Shown here in pieces: positions 40,875 through 48,592 of a stretch of 64,000 nucleotides of DNA. A model generated the notes under the pieces. The model saw nothing but the letters and a program-made list of their open reading frames with translations. It was not told the DNA's origin and searched no databases. A program made the translations under genes and the position numbers. The stretch spans positions 248,001 to 312,000 of the forward strand of contig NZ_AHCA01000003.1 of assembly GCF_000238355.1 (NCBI RefSeq), given 5' to 3'. The stretch comes from Pseudoalteromonas haloplanktis ATCC 14393 (GTDB lineage Bacteria > Pseudomonadota > Gammaproteobacteria > Enterobacterales > Alteromonadaceae). The number at the start of each line of letters is the position of its first letter. The first letter of the stretch is position 1.

Positions 40875-41714
40875 ATGAAAAATCTGATAGTTATATTTTC
40901 ATTACTTGCTTTGCTGTGCACTGCAAGCTTTGATGTTGAAGCACGTAAAAAATTCGGCAGTAAAAAGCGTGGTCAAACGCCAGAAACACAGCAAACTGCA
41001 CAAAAACAACAAACAGATACCAACACACTCGCACCTGCTGCAAAGCCAAAATCAAGTAAAAAAGGCATGATGGCAGGTATTTTTGGTGGCTTATTAGCGG
41101 GAGGCTTAATTGCCTCGATGATGGGGGATGATTTTGAGGGAATGCAAATCTTCGAAATGATTTTAATGGCCGGTATTGCCTTTATCATCTTTAAACTGGT
41201 AATGGGTATTGTGCGCCGCAAAAGTGCCCCAGCGATGGCGCATTCGCAAGGCGGGTTCAATACTGGGCAGATGAAGCAAACTATCCCAGAGCACGCTACA
41301 GCAACGGGTTTTAATCACACCAATAGCGTACCATTTAACTTACCGCCTAATTTTGATATGAATGGCTTTTTACAAGGCGCTCGTAGCCATTACCACACTT
41401 TACAAACTGCGTGGAATAATGCTGATTATGTAACGATGGCTGAGTATTTAAGCCCCGAGTTGGTCGCTGAATTTAAAACTGAGCGTGAGGGCATTGAGAG
41501 CGTAGCTACTGAAGTAATGTTTATTGATGCTGAACTTGTTCGAGCGGATACACATCCTCAAAAATGGCAAGTCAGCGTGCGCTTCAAAGGTAAATACCGC
41601 GATCTTGGTGATAATAAAGAGGAGCCAATCTTAGAGATATGGCACTTAGAGCGTCTGACGACAGCTGATGCGCCTTGGTTAATTGTTGGCGTTGAAGACT
41701 TAATTGACAGTTAG
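40875..41714 (+). CDS. Tim44-like domain membrane protein
   Basis: 279 residues, AAGGA before the ATG. Signal peptide or helix (about 1-23), a Gln/Lys/Ser-rich linker, two hydrophobic helices (about 63-82 and 90-112; GIFGGLLAGGLIAS, MILMAGIAFIIFKL), then a Tim44-like C-terminal domain (about 160-279; AWNNADYVTMAEYLSPEL, WQVSVRFKGKYRD, LEIWHLER). Bacterial Tim44-like proteins are periplasm- or membrane-associated with unclear function, despite the name. Confidence 0.85.
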   Translation: MKNLIVIFSLLALLCTASFDVEARKKFGSKKRGQTPETQQTAQKQQTDTNTLAPAAKPKSSKKGMMAGIFGGLLAGGLIASMMGDDFEGMQIFEMILMAGIAFIIFKLVMGIVRRKSAPAMAHSQGGFNTGQMKQTIPEHATATGFNHTNSVPFNLPPNFDMNGFLQGARSHYHTLQTAWNNADYVTMAEYLSPELVAEFKTEREGIESVATEVMFIDAELVRADTHPQKWQVSVRFKGKYRDLGDNKEEPILEIWHLERLTTADAPWLIVGVEDLIDS

Positions 41715-41734
41715 AGCTAGATGCTAGGCAAAAT

Positions 41735-41768
41735 AAAACCGCACAACAACAAGTGAGTGCGGTTTTTT
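41735..41768. terminator. Bidirectional terminator between Tim44-like and aminotransferase genes
   Basis: AAAACCGCAC ... GTGCGGTTTTTTT, ten-base stem with A and T tracts on both sides; serves convergent genes. Confidence 0.85.
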
Positions 41769-41793
41769 TAGTCAATAAAACAATTAAATTGGA

Positions 41794-42984
41794 TTATTTA
41801 CAAACATCTGCAACGGCATTTGCAAAATAATCGATATTTGCTTGGCTGATACCAGCTACGTTTACACGGCTAGAACCAACGATATAAATACCATACTCTT
41901 TTTGTAAGCGTGTAATTTGCTCTTTATTAATACCTAGGAAAGAGAACATGCCATTTTGACGATCAATAAATGAGAAGTCTTGAGCGATACCTTTTGCTGC
42001 TAAGCTATCTTTGATCAAAGTACGTAGGCCGTTAATGCGGTTACGCATTTCATCAAGCTCACTGTGCCACTGCTGTGTAAGCTCAGTGCTGCTTAAAATT
42101 GTATTTACAATATCAGCACCATGTGCAGGTGGCATTGAGTAAATACTACGAACCACACTTAACATTACTGAGTTTGAAATATCCGCTGTTGCGCTATCTT
42201 TTGCGATGATTGAACATGCACCAACACGCTCACGGTATAAACCAAAGTTTTTCGAGCAAGACGAACAAATAATTAGCTCTTCAACCGCATTCGCTAAAAT
42301 GCGTAAGCCATTTGCATCTTCCTCAAGGCTTGAACCAAAACCTTGATATGCAATATCAACAAGTGGCGTAAAACCAACTTCTTTAGCCAGCTCTGCAACC
42401 GTGTTCCACTGTGTTTCGTTTAAGTCCATACCACTTGGGTTATGGCAACATGCATGCACTAAAACAACATCACCTTTAGGCACTTGCTTAAGCGTGGCGA
42501 TCATTTCATCAAATAGTAGATCTTTATTTTCGTAGTCGTAGTACGGGTATTCTTTAACTGTCAGCCCAGCCGCTTCAAATAAGCTAATGTGGTTTGCCCA
42601 CGTAGGGTTGGTTACCCAAATAGTCGCGTTTGGGTTACAACGAGCAATAAATTCAGCAGCAACACGAAGTGCGCCTGTACCACCTGGGGCTTGCGCCGTA
42701 CGTACACGATTAGCAAGTAATGCTTGGTGCTCACCTAATAATAGGTTTTCCATTTTTTGACAAAAATCTAAGTTACCCGCTAAACCAATGTATGATTTGC
42801 TGGTTTCATTTTCTAAGCGAAATGCTTCTGCTTTTTTAACAGCACTTAGCACTGGCGTGTTGCCAAATTCATCTTTATAAACACCAACCCCTAAGTCAAT
42901 CTTATTTGGGTTAGTATCTTGCTTATAGGCCGCCATAAGGCCAAGAATAGGATCAGTTGGTAATGGTTTTAATACTGAGAACAT
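41794..42984 (-). CDS. aspC: Aromatic/aspartate aminotransferase (AspC/TyrB-like)
   Basis: 396 residues, PLP-dependent class I aminotransferase. The segments IDLGVGVYKDEFGNTPVL, LVHACCHNPSGMDL and ICSSCSKNFGLYRERVGA (Schiff-base Lys in SSCSKN) are diagnostic of the aspC/tyrB group. Transaminates aspartate, and possibly tyrosine and phenylalanine, with 2-oxoglutarate. AspC and TyrB cannot be separated by inspection. Monocistronic; shares a bidirectional terminator with the opposite gene. Confidence 0.92.
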   Translation of the reverse strand: MFSVLKPLPTDPILGLMAAYKQDTNPNKIDLGVGVYKDEFGNTPVLSAVKKAEAFRLENETSKSYIGLAGNLDFCQKMENLLLGEHQALLANRVRTAQAPGGTGALRVAAEFIARCNPNATIWVTNPTWANHISLFEAAGLTVKEYPYYDYENKDLLFDEMIATLKQVPKGDVVLVHACCHNPSGMDLNETQWNTVAELAKEVGFTPLVDIAYQGFGSSLEEDANGLRILANAVEELIICSSCSKNFGLYRERVGACSIIAKDSATADISNSVMLSVVRSIYSMPPAHGADIVNTILSSTELTQQWHSELDEMRNRINGLRTLIKDSLAAKGIAQDFSFIDRQNGMFSFLGINKEQITRLQKEYGIYIVGSSRVNVAGISQANIDYFANAVADVCK

Positions 42985-43063
42985 TGACTATCTCTTTCGT
43001 TATTTAGGGGTTAGCTGTTGCACTTAGCTTAACATAAAAGCTCACTAGATTGACTAGTGTTAT

Positions 43064-43723
43064 TTACACTAAAAAGTGAGGAATTTTAATACAGCACGCA
43101 ATTAATAGCGCTAATATTTGTTGATTGAAAAAATCGTTATTAAAGGCTTCGCCATCGACGATTCCAACGCAGCGATTTTCGCTATCAAAAAGCGGTAAAC
43201 AGGCCTCGGATTTTACTTTCGGGTCGCAAGTATAGTACTCCCCACCCTTCGCTAAATATTGCTCAACGTTATTGATCACCCGACCTTTACTGCTCAGCGC
43301 CACTTGCACATTGTTACTGCCTGCGGCAAATGCTTCAGTTAGGGGAAATAACGGCCTACTTGGTGCGCCAAAATAGGCAAGTTTAAGCAGTTGCTCACCC
43401 TCTGGTGTTGCAGTGCTTTGGTAGATGCCGTACCAATCTACATTGGTTTGTGCGACAACGTAATCAACAATCAACTGTAATTGAGCAAGTTTATGGCTGG
43501 TTTGCTGGTCTTGCTGTAAAAAATCAGTCAGTCTAAACGGCTCATCCTGTAAATAACCAAATAAGCTACACGCCCCACCCTCACCAAGCTCAGGGATTTG
43601 ATACTGCCAACGAACAGCAGGAAGCGGGTGACTTGATAAATAATTTTCGAGCTTAGCAAGCTCATCAGCGACTAACTGAGCAGGCACATCTAACTGTGCA
43701 AGAGATAAATAAGAAGAAACCAT
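43064..43723 (-). CDS. GAF-domain protein
   Basis: 219 residues. A helical N-terminal section (about 1-80) precedes a GAF domain with NVDWYGIYQS, AYFGAPSRPLFPL, YYTCDPKVKSEACLPLF and VGIVDGEAFNNDFF. It resembles free-methionine-sulfoxide reductase GAFs in parts but lacks the full Cys set (no CG-V-C loop), so redox activity is not predicted. Possible sensor of a small molecule or cyclic nucleotide. Upstream lies the aminotransferase start, not operonic. Confidence 0.7.
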   Translation of the reverse strand: MVSSYLSLAQLDVPAQLVADELAKLENYLSSHPLPAVRWQYQIPELGEGGACSLFGYLQDEPFRLTDFLQQDQQTSHKLAQLQLIVDYVVAQTNVDWYGIYQSTATPEGEQLLKLAYFGAPSRPLFPLTEAFAAGSNNVQVALSSKGRVINNVEQYLAKGGEYYTCDPKVKSEACLPLFDSENRCVGIVDGEAFNNDFFNQQILALLIACCIKIPHFLV

Positions 43724-43790
43724 TTAGCCATCCAAACATCTAAAAGAAGCAAATCATAGCATGGCAAAGCAACCACGACTAGCTTTGTTA

Positions 43791-45440
43791 TTACTGTAAT
43801 TTATAACACATTTCAATTTGGTTACCCGATGCGTTATAAGTCACCTGCTCTGCGATTTCTTCTAAAATAGAGAGGCCACGACCATGCTCTCGATTATTAC
43901 TGGTAGCACTACTATCTGTGTTTGAAAAACCATTACCCGAATCACAAATAGTAAAATATAGGCTCAATGTTTCAGGGCAATAGCGTATATCGACAATGAT
44001 CAGGGCATCCACTAACTTTGCCAGAGTGGCTTCTCTGAGTTGGTAATACTCAATAAAACCATCCTCTTTATTTTTAATCGCAGAATCAAGGCCTAACACG
44101 CCATGATCAAGCGCATTATTATAAGCCTCCGACAGCAACAAAAAAATATCTGAGCGATGCGCTTTAAGCCCGCCAACTTGCGACAAAACCTCGACAATTT
44201 CCAGCACCGGATCGGTTTGTTTTATTTGCTGAGAATTGAGTGTTAACGAAAAATTAAACGGTAATCGTGAGTACGGCTCTTGCTCTTCAGCCAAAGGAGG
44301 AACCGCAACACAATTAAACAACACTAAACTAAGATCATCTTGTTGTGCACTGCCATGAGCAAACTGTGTCACTTTAGCGATCACATCATGACTATTCACT
44401 TTCGCCTTACTGGCCAATGCCTCAATAAAACGCTGCTCGCCAAAAAATTCATCTTGTGCATTGGTGGTTTCAATTATGCCATCGGTAGCTAATACCAAGC
44501 GCATGCTCTCGTCTACTTCAAAATGAACTAATTCTCGCTCAAATTCATCGCTGTCTAAAACCCCCAATGCCATATGTTGTGACTCTAAGGTTTTTAGCAC
44601 ATTGCCATTTTGATCAATTAAATAAGCATCTGGTAGACCGCCAAGCCAGGCTGAAATACTTTTCCCTGAACTGCTTAACTCAATAATCGTCGCCGCACAA
44701 AACATATTACCTGGCAGTAATTGCGCTAGTATCGCATTAACTTCAGTGGCAATATCACTGACCGCCATGCCTTTATTAACCATAGTGTAAAAAACTTTAG
44801 ACGCCGGTAACGCCCCCACAGCTGCTGCTAAGCCGTGGCCGGTAAAATCCCCCAGCATGCAATACAAACTGCCAATCGGACTTTGTCCGACTAAACACAT
44901 ATCACCATTAAACATCGAGGCGGGTGACAGATGAAAATCAATATTGTCAGTAAATTTATCTTGGTTCTCTAGCGCATTATTAAAAATATGCTCAACGATT
45001 TCGTGTTCGCGCTCAGTTTGGTTGTAATGATATTCCAAAAGCTTATTTTGCTCGTGAGTTTTTAAGCTTAATTTGCGGGTACGGCTGTGGGCTTTTATTT
45101 TTGCGGTTAAAATAACTTTATCGAACGGTTTATGAATAAAGTCATCGCCCCCCACTTCTAAACAGCGCTCAAAACTACTTTGGTCTTCTAACGAGGTAAT
45201 AAAAATAACCGGTAGGTGTACTTCATTATAACGCTGTTTAATTTTTGCAGCGGTTTCGTAGCCATCCATAATAGGCATAATGACATCGAGTAACACAATA
45301 TCAATGCTTTGCTGCTCTAATATAGCTAGCGCCTCAACGCCATTCTCGGCAGTGGATACCTGATAATCTTGTTGCTCCAACATCACTTTTAACAGCGTAC
45401 AATTAAGAGGTTGATCATCAACAACAAGAATGTGCATCAA
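43791..45440 (-). CDS. CrsR/HsbR-like response regulator with PP2C phosphatase and anti-sigma kinase domains
   Basis: 549 residues: receiver (Asp52 in LLDVIMP), a coiled-coil linker, a SpoIIE/RsbU-type PP2C phosphatase (GDFTGHGLAAAVGALPAS, LATDGIIETTN, DDLSLVLF), then an RsbW-like HATPase (LSEAYNNALDHGVL, DSGNGF, GRGLSIL). This architecture is that of CrsR of Shewanella and HsbR of Pseudomonas, which control a STAS protein by phosphorylation and dephosphorylation and, through it, RpoS or FlgM. The last bases overlap the upstream STAS gene by 4. Confidence 0.88.
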   Translation of the reverse strand: MMHILVVDDQPLNCTLLKVMLEQQDYQVSTAENGVEALAILEQQSIDIVLLDVIMPIMDGYETAAKIKQRYNEVHLPVIFITSLEDQSSFERCLEVGGDDFIHKPFDKVILTAKIKAHSRTRKLSLKTHEQNKLLEYHYNQTEREHEIVEHIFNNALENQDKFTDNIDFHLSPASMFNGDMCLVGQSPIGSLYCMLGDFTGHGLAAAVGALPASKVFYTMVNKGMAVSDIATEVNAILAQLLPGNMFCAATIIELSSSGKSISAWLGGLPDAYLIDQNGNVLKTLESQHMALGVLDSDEFERELVHFEVDESMRLVLATDGIIETTNAQDEFFGEQRFIEALASKAKVNSHDVIAKVTQFAHGSAQQDDLSLVLFNCVAVPPLAEEQEPYSRLPFNFSLTLNSQQIKQTDPVLEIVEVLSQVGGLKAHRSDIFLLLSEAYNNALDHGVLGLDSAIKNKEDGFIEYYQLREATLAKLVDALIIVDIRYCPETLSLYFTICDSGNGFSNTDSSATSNNREHGRGLSILEEIAEQVTYNASGNQIEMCYKLQ

Positions 45441-45742
45441 TCAATATCAAACTTTTTATCAAATCGAGATATTTGTAGGATCTTCTTTAATTGTGGCTGA
45501 CAATTACTTATTTGAATTGCATCAACAGAAGTGCCCAAGGTTTTTTTCATGTTTAATAGCATGCCAAGCGCCGAACTATCCATGTAATCGGTCTCACGCA
45601 GATCAATCACAATTTTAGCGGTTTTTTCGCTTATATCGGCATAGGCCTGTCGAAACGACTGCACTAAATTAAAGTCAAATTTCCCTTTAATTTGAATAGT
45701 GAGTGTCGCACCATCAGCTGAGGCACTCTTGCTTAAACTCAT
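45437..45742 (-). CDS. CrsA-like STAS-domain anti-sigma factor antagonist
   Basis: 101 residues, single STAS domain. The phosphoacceptor loop IDLRETDYMDSSALGMLL has Ser56/Ser57, the expected phosphorylation site. Probably the partner-switching partner of the CrsR-like protein encoded next (4-base overlap): phosphorylated by its kinase domain, dephosphorylated by its PP2C domain. In Shewanella the unphosphorylated partner promotes RpoS activity. Confidence 0.88.
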   Translation of the reverse strand: MSLSKSASADGATLTIQIKGKFDFNLVQSFRQAYADISEKTAKIVIDLRETDYMDSSALGMLLNMKKTLGTSVDAIQISNCQPQLKKILQISRFDKKFDID

Positions 45743-45900
45743 TAGTTAACTCCTGATCAGATTATCCATTCTTAATGAGTATTAAATATAACTGCTTAAT
45801 GATAAATCAGCAAAAATAAAACCCGCCACACACAAATTTGTTATTAGATTTGTTATTATCTACTTCATTGTTTATTTAACTTTTTCAATGCAGGTTAAGC

Positions 45901-46230
45901 ATGAGTGATAGTAATCTCGTTTATTCAACCGAAACAGGCCGGATCAGCCAACCCAAGCCAAGTAAAGAAGTGGCAAGTAAAGTATTTAAAGACGGCGCCC
46001 TGCGCATCGAACGCCAAACTAAAGGCCGTAAAGGCAAAGGTGTTATGTTAGTAACCGGCATCGACAGCGAACAACACGATCTAAAAAAACTCGCCAAAAC
46101 AATCAAAAGTAAAATGGGCCAAGGCGGCGCAGTAAAAGACGGCATCATCGAAGTCCAAGGCGACGACCGCGAAAAACTCAAAGCCATTCTAGAAGCACTT
46201 AAATTCAAAGTAAAAATTGCCGGGGGCTAA
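45901..46230 (+). CDS. yciH: SUI1-family translation factor YciH
   Basis: 109 residues. C-terminal SUI1/eIF1 fold: LRIERQTKGRKGKGVMLVTGID, followed by LKKLAKTIKSKMGQGGAVKDG and IEVQGDDREKLKAIL. YciH acts in initiation fidelity in E. coli. The ribosome site AGG lies before the ATG. Hairpin terminator follows directly. Confidence 0.92.
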   Translation: MSDSNLVYSTETGRISQPKPSKEVASKVFKDGALRIERQTKGRKGKGVMLVTGIDSEQHDLKKLAKTIKSKMGQGGAVKDGIIEVQGDDREKLKAILEALKFKVKIAGG

Positions 46231-46244
46231 GCCCCTCGGTTTTA
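46219..46244 (+). terminator. yciH terminator
   Basis: CCGGGGGC-TAA-GCCCCTCGG followed by TTTTAT, overlapping the yciH stop codon. Confidence 0.8.
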
Positions 46245-46278
46245 TAGTGTTTACGGGTATTTAATGAGTGATTCATGA

Positions 46279-46407
46279 CTATCTGAGCGACGAGTTTGAG
46301 CGATAAGCAACTTCTACTGCTCCACTTTCGGCTACTGACTTGTACTTTTTCGTATGGTCAGGAATAGGAATGATTGGGTCGTATTTGCCCCAAGATAAAA
46401 TCACCAT
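46279..46407 (-). CDS. Small 42-residue ORF, possibly a gene remnant
   Basis: Opens at ATG 46407 (followed by GTG) and reads VILSWGKYDPIIPIPDHTKK, then YKSVAESGAVEVAYRSNSSL and a stop at 46279. The amino acid composition looks protein-like, and no ribosome site or family is clear. It may be the 3' piece of a larger gene lost in the accessory region that begins here. Low confidence. Confidence 0.25.
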   Translation of the reverse strand: MVILSWGKYDPIIPIPDHTKKYKSVAESGAVEVAYRSNSSLR

Positions 46408-46579
46408 TAGATTGTAATGCACTGTATAGCAATTAATTGGGATAAATGGTAAAAGTATACAATGTTGAAACGAGGCGACTTCAGGCAGAAAAATAATTCA
46501 ATCGCTTGTGAACTAAGATTGTTATGAAGCCTGAACTAGAGCAACCTCTAACCAAGCGTTTTAAGGTTAAAATCAAACT
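46408..46579. other. Gene-free segment before the tRNA-like sequence
   Basis: AT-rich, no ORF with coding character. Presumably holds the promoter for the tRNA-like sequence and the downstream genes, but I cannot point to clear -35 and -10 boxes. Confidence 0.4.
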
Positions 46580-46667
46580 GGCATCATCGTCTAACGGTAA
46601 GACATCGGTTACTAAAAGCGCTTATTCAAAACCGGAAATGCAGGTTCGAATCCTGACAATGCCACCA
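46580..46667 (+). tRNA. tRNA-like sequence with enlarged anticodon loop (probable pseudo-tRNA)
   Basis: 88 bases with acceptor GGCAT/ATGCC, D arm GTC...GAC with CGGTAA loop, T arm GCAGG-TTCGAAT-CCTGA and encoded CCA. The D arm and trailing ATTCAAA resemble tRNA-Glu (TTC). In place of a seven-base anticodon loop there are 21 bases between TCGGT and ACCGG, including the palindrome AAGCGCTT, and acceptor pairs 6 and 7 and the T-stem pair 49-65 mismatch. Not a normal tRNA; decayed or specialised. Confidence 0.5.
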
Positions 46668-46680
46668 CTATAGGCTCTAT

Positions 46681-47499
46681 ATGTCTGAAACGAAATATTT
46701 GAAAGTGTTCTTGGATGATATTGGACATAGCGTTCACTGTATGAACACGATCGCAGTTTCTCTTTCGAAATTAACTCAAGAAACAGCCCCTCCAAAAGAA
46801 TTGAATATTTCTTGGAAGCCCGGAAATGTTAATAGCTCAAGCATTAATGCTAGGCGATTTGCAATAAAATCTTCGATTGTTTACTCGGTCGAAAGCCTGT
46901 TCGAATACTTATCAAAGATAAGCAAGGATTATTTTTGGCCAGGGACTAAAAAAAACTTTAATGAGTCACCAAAACAAAATACTTCGAAAGCGGATAGAGT
47001 TACGGATTTCTTAACAGGAATTCCATTTATTGAAAAAGAATGGATAATTTTGACTGAGCTACTCTGTCACTGGAGGAATAAAGTAGTTCATGCAAACTCA
47101 TCAAATGCTTGCATCTCGAAGTCATCTAAGGAGTATTTGGAGGAAAGATCACAGCAAATATTCGATGATTTTCATCATTTCGATGTGAATATTGCTTTAG
47201 ATAATTTCGGAAACAATAAATTTACACTAAAAGATGTTACAACCTTAATTACCATGCTCATAAAGTGTGCTAGGGCTGTCGACGCGTACTTTATATCAAC
47301 AGCTAAATCTCTAAGCGTCTCTTCTATTCATGAGGCATTACTAGATAACTATTCCTTCCAATCCATTGTAAAACAGCAGGAAGGTGGTAAACGATATCGC
47401 CAATCCATAAAGTGGGTCGAATTGAATTATGGTTTTTTAGGCAGGGAGACAATTGAAAGTGTTGTTAAAGCTACAAACCAATCAACTTTGCGCCTTTGA
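46681..47499 (+). CDS. HEPN-motif protein, first of a pair
   Basis: 272 residues, no signal peptide. Mainly helical. Within LLCHWRNKVVHANSSN the R-N-x-x-x-H pattern (R-x4-H, with Asn after Arg) is the catalytic signature of HEPN ribonucleases and of RiboL-PSP-type HEPN domains, preceded by a plausible helical bundle (IKSSIVYSVESLFEYLSKI). HEPN proteins are common toxins and antiviral effectors. It starts 14 bases after the tRNA-like sequence and is followed by a second HEPN-like gene. Family assignment is by motif only. Confidence 0.65.
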   Translation: MSETKYLKVFLDDIGHSVHCMNTIAVSLSKLTQETAPPKELNISWKPGNVNSSSINARRFAIKSSIVYSVESLFEYLSKISKDYFWPGTKKNFNESPKQNTSKADRVTDFLTGIPFIEKEWIILTELLCHWRNKVVHANSSNACISKSSKEYLEERSQQIFDDFHHFDVNIALDNFGNNKFTLKDVTTLITMLIKCARAVDAYFISTAKSLSVSSIHEALLDNYSFQSIVKQQEGGKRYRQSIKWVELNYGFLGRETIESVVKATNQSTLRL

Positions 47500-47591
47500 C
47501 GCTTGACGCAGCAAAACAGCGTCGGTTATTTAGGTGTTATTTCTTCTATATAAATTCGTTTAAATCTTATCATCAGCGCTGGGGGAATATT

Positions 47592-48254
47592 ATGTCAAGC
47601 AAGAAGGAAACTCTCGGGAGGTTATATTTATGGCAAGTAGCTCTCGGAAGGATTAACGATCTTTTGGAACTAAGGCTACGAATTGTTCGTTTCAGTAGCA
47701 CAGGAAGACCGCAGAATATTACTGAGTTATACGACACAGAGCGAGAAAGGTTAAAAACAGGTCTGCGACTTGAGGGAGAAGCATTAGACAACTTTGAAAA
47801 TAAACATGGTTCGTTGTTCCCAGATATTCATGATGTTCACCTGATTGATGAGCTAATTACCGAAGAAATAATCATTAAATTTTGCACTATTTTTAACGTA
47901 GGTTATGGGAAACCTGGTGTAATTTCTAGAAATTATGAAGCGTTCTGGCAACCCATCCTTGATGAGCTGATTGCAGATGCATTTTCTGGTGAAATTAAGA
48001 AACGTTTTGATGAGTTTGTAGAAAATGCCAAAGCATATAGGGATCAGCAGGGCGCTCATTTTGATCAAGTGAGCTTTAATATGACGCATGGCGATAAACT
48101 TCCTAATGAAGATGGGCTTGTTTATATCGTAGGCTGGAATAGTGCTTTGCTTAGCTTTAATTGGGATTTTGTAGCTGAAAATATTCCAAAATTTAATAAG
48201 TCCTTAAATGACTATGTTAAAAAACTTCAACAAGAATCTAAAGGTGTAAATTAG
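47592..48254 (+). CDS. HEPN-like protein, second of a pair
   Basis: 220 residues from ATG 47592, preceded by the strong GGGGGAAT; the frame extends back to 47496, but the extra 32 residues lack support. Mostly helical; the segment ENAKAYRDQQGAHFDQ contains R-D-x-x-x-x-H (R-x5-H), as in the AbiV- and MAE_28990-like HEPN families. The longer gap (92 bases) to the previous gene and its own ribosome site suggest independent translation within one transcript. Function unknown; may be partner or paralogue of the upstream protein. Confidence 0.6.
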   Translation: MSSKKETLGRLYLWQVALGRINDLLELRLRIVRFSSTGRPQNITELYDTERERLKTGLRLEGEALDNFENKHGSLFPDIHDVHLIDELITEEIIIKFCTIFNVGYGKPGVISRNYEAFWQPILDELIADAFSGEIKKRFDEFVENAKAYRDQQGAHFDQVSFNMTHGDKLPNEDGLVYIVGWNSALLSFNWDFVAENIPKFNKSLNDYVKKLQQESKGVN

Positions 48255-48263
48255 AAGGTGGCT

Positions 48264-48270
48264 CCACCAC
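48264..48270. other. Possible attachment-site remnant, CCACCAC
   Basis: CCACCAC here repeats the CCACCAC at the tRNA-like 3' end (46662-46668), bracketing the two HEPN-motif genes. Seven bases is short and could be chance. Confidence 0.2.
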
Positions 48271-48456
48271 ATAAAAACCGCAGACAAGACGATGACTTTT
48301 CTAATGTGGCTGCGTCTTCACTACAAAACCACGCTTATTACAGGCGTGAAGATCCGCTATTAGCACTTTGAAGACAATCGATAATTCTAATTCCTAGTTT
48401 ACGTCAGGCACTGTTATTAGCTGTCAGCAATTAGCGTATATTTTATAATGCCCAAA

Positions 48457-48475
48457 GCGCGAGATAAACTCGCGC
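48457..48475. repeat. Short palindromic intergenic repeat
   Basis: GCGCGAG-ATAAA-CTCGCGC, followed by CTACAA, a palindrome of the type dispersed between genes in marine gammaproteobacteria. The rest of 48255-48592 holds no gene. Confidence 0.55.
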
Positions 48476-48542
48476 CTACAACATACTCTCCTAGCTCCTA
48501 GTTACCTTGTATCTACGGCCTTTAATTTAACACCGCGCAAAC

Positions 48543-48587
48543 TGACAGCTTACGGCTAACCACTTACAGCTTATAGCTACTTACCGC
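48543..48587 (-). repeat. Degenerate heptamer repeats related to the window-start array
   Basis: Consecutive sevens TGACAGC, TTACGGC, TAACCAC, TTACAGC, TTATAGC, then TAC, then TTACCGC. The last is the exact reverse complement phase of TAAGCGG repeated at 1-287. Located just after ggt. Confidence 0.6.
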
Positions 48588-48592
48588 TGCGC

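Noticed and set aside
47500..47545. Integron attC-like site between the two HEPN-motif genes
   Set aside because: GTTATTTAGGTGTTAT has a loose resemblance to an attC core but no matching R' box, complementary arms or integrase were seen.
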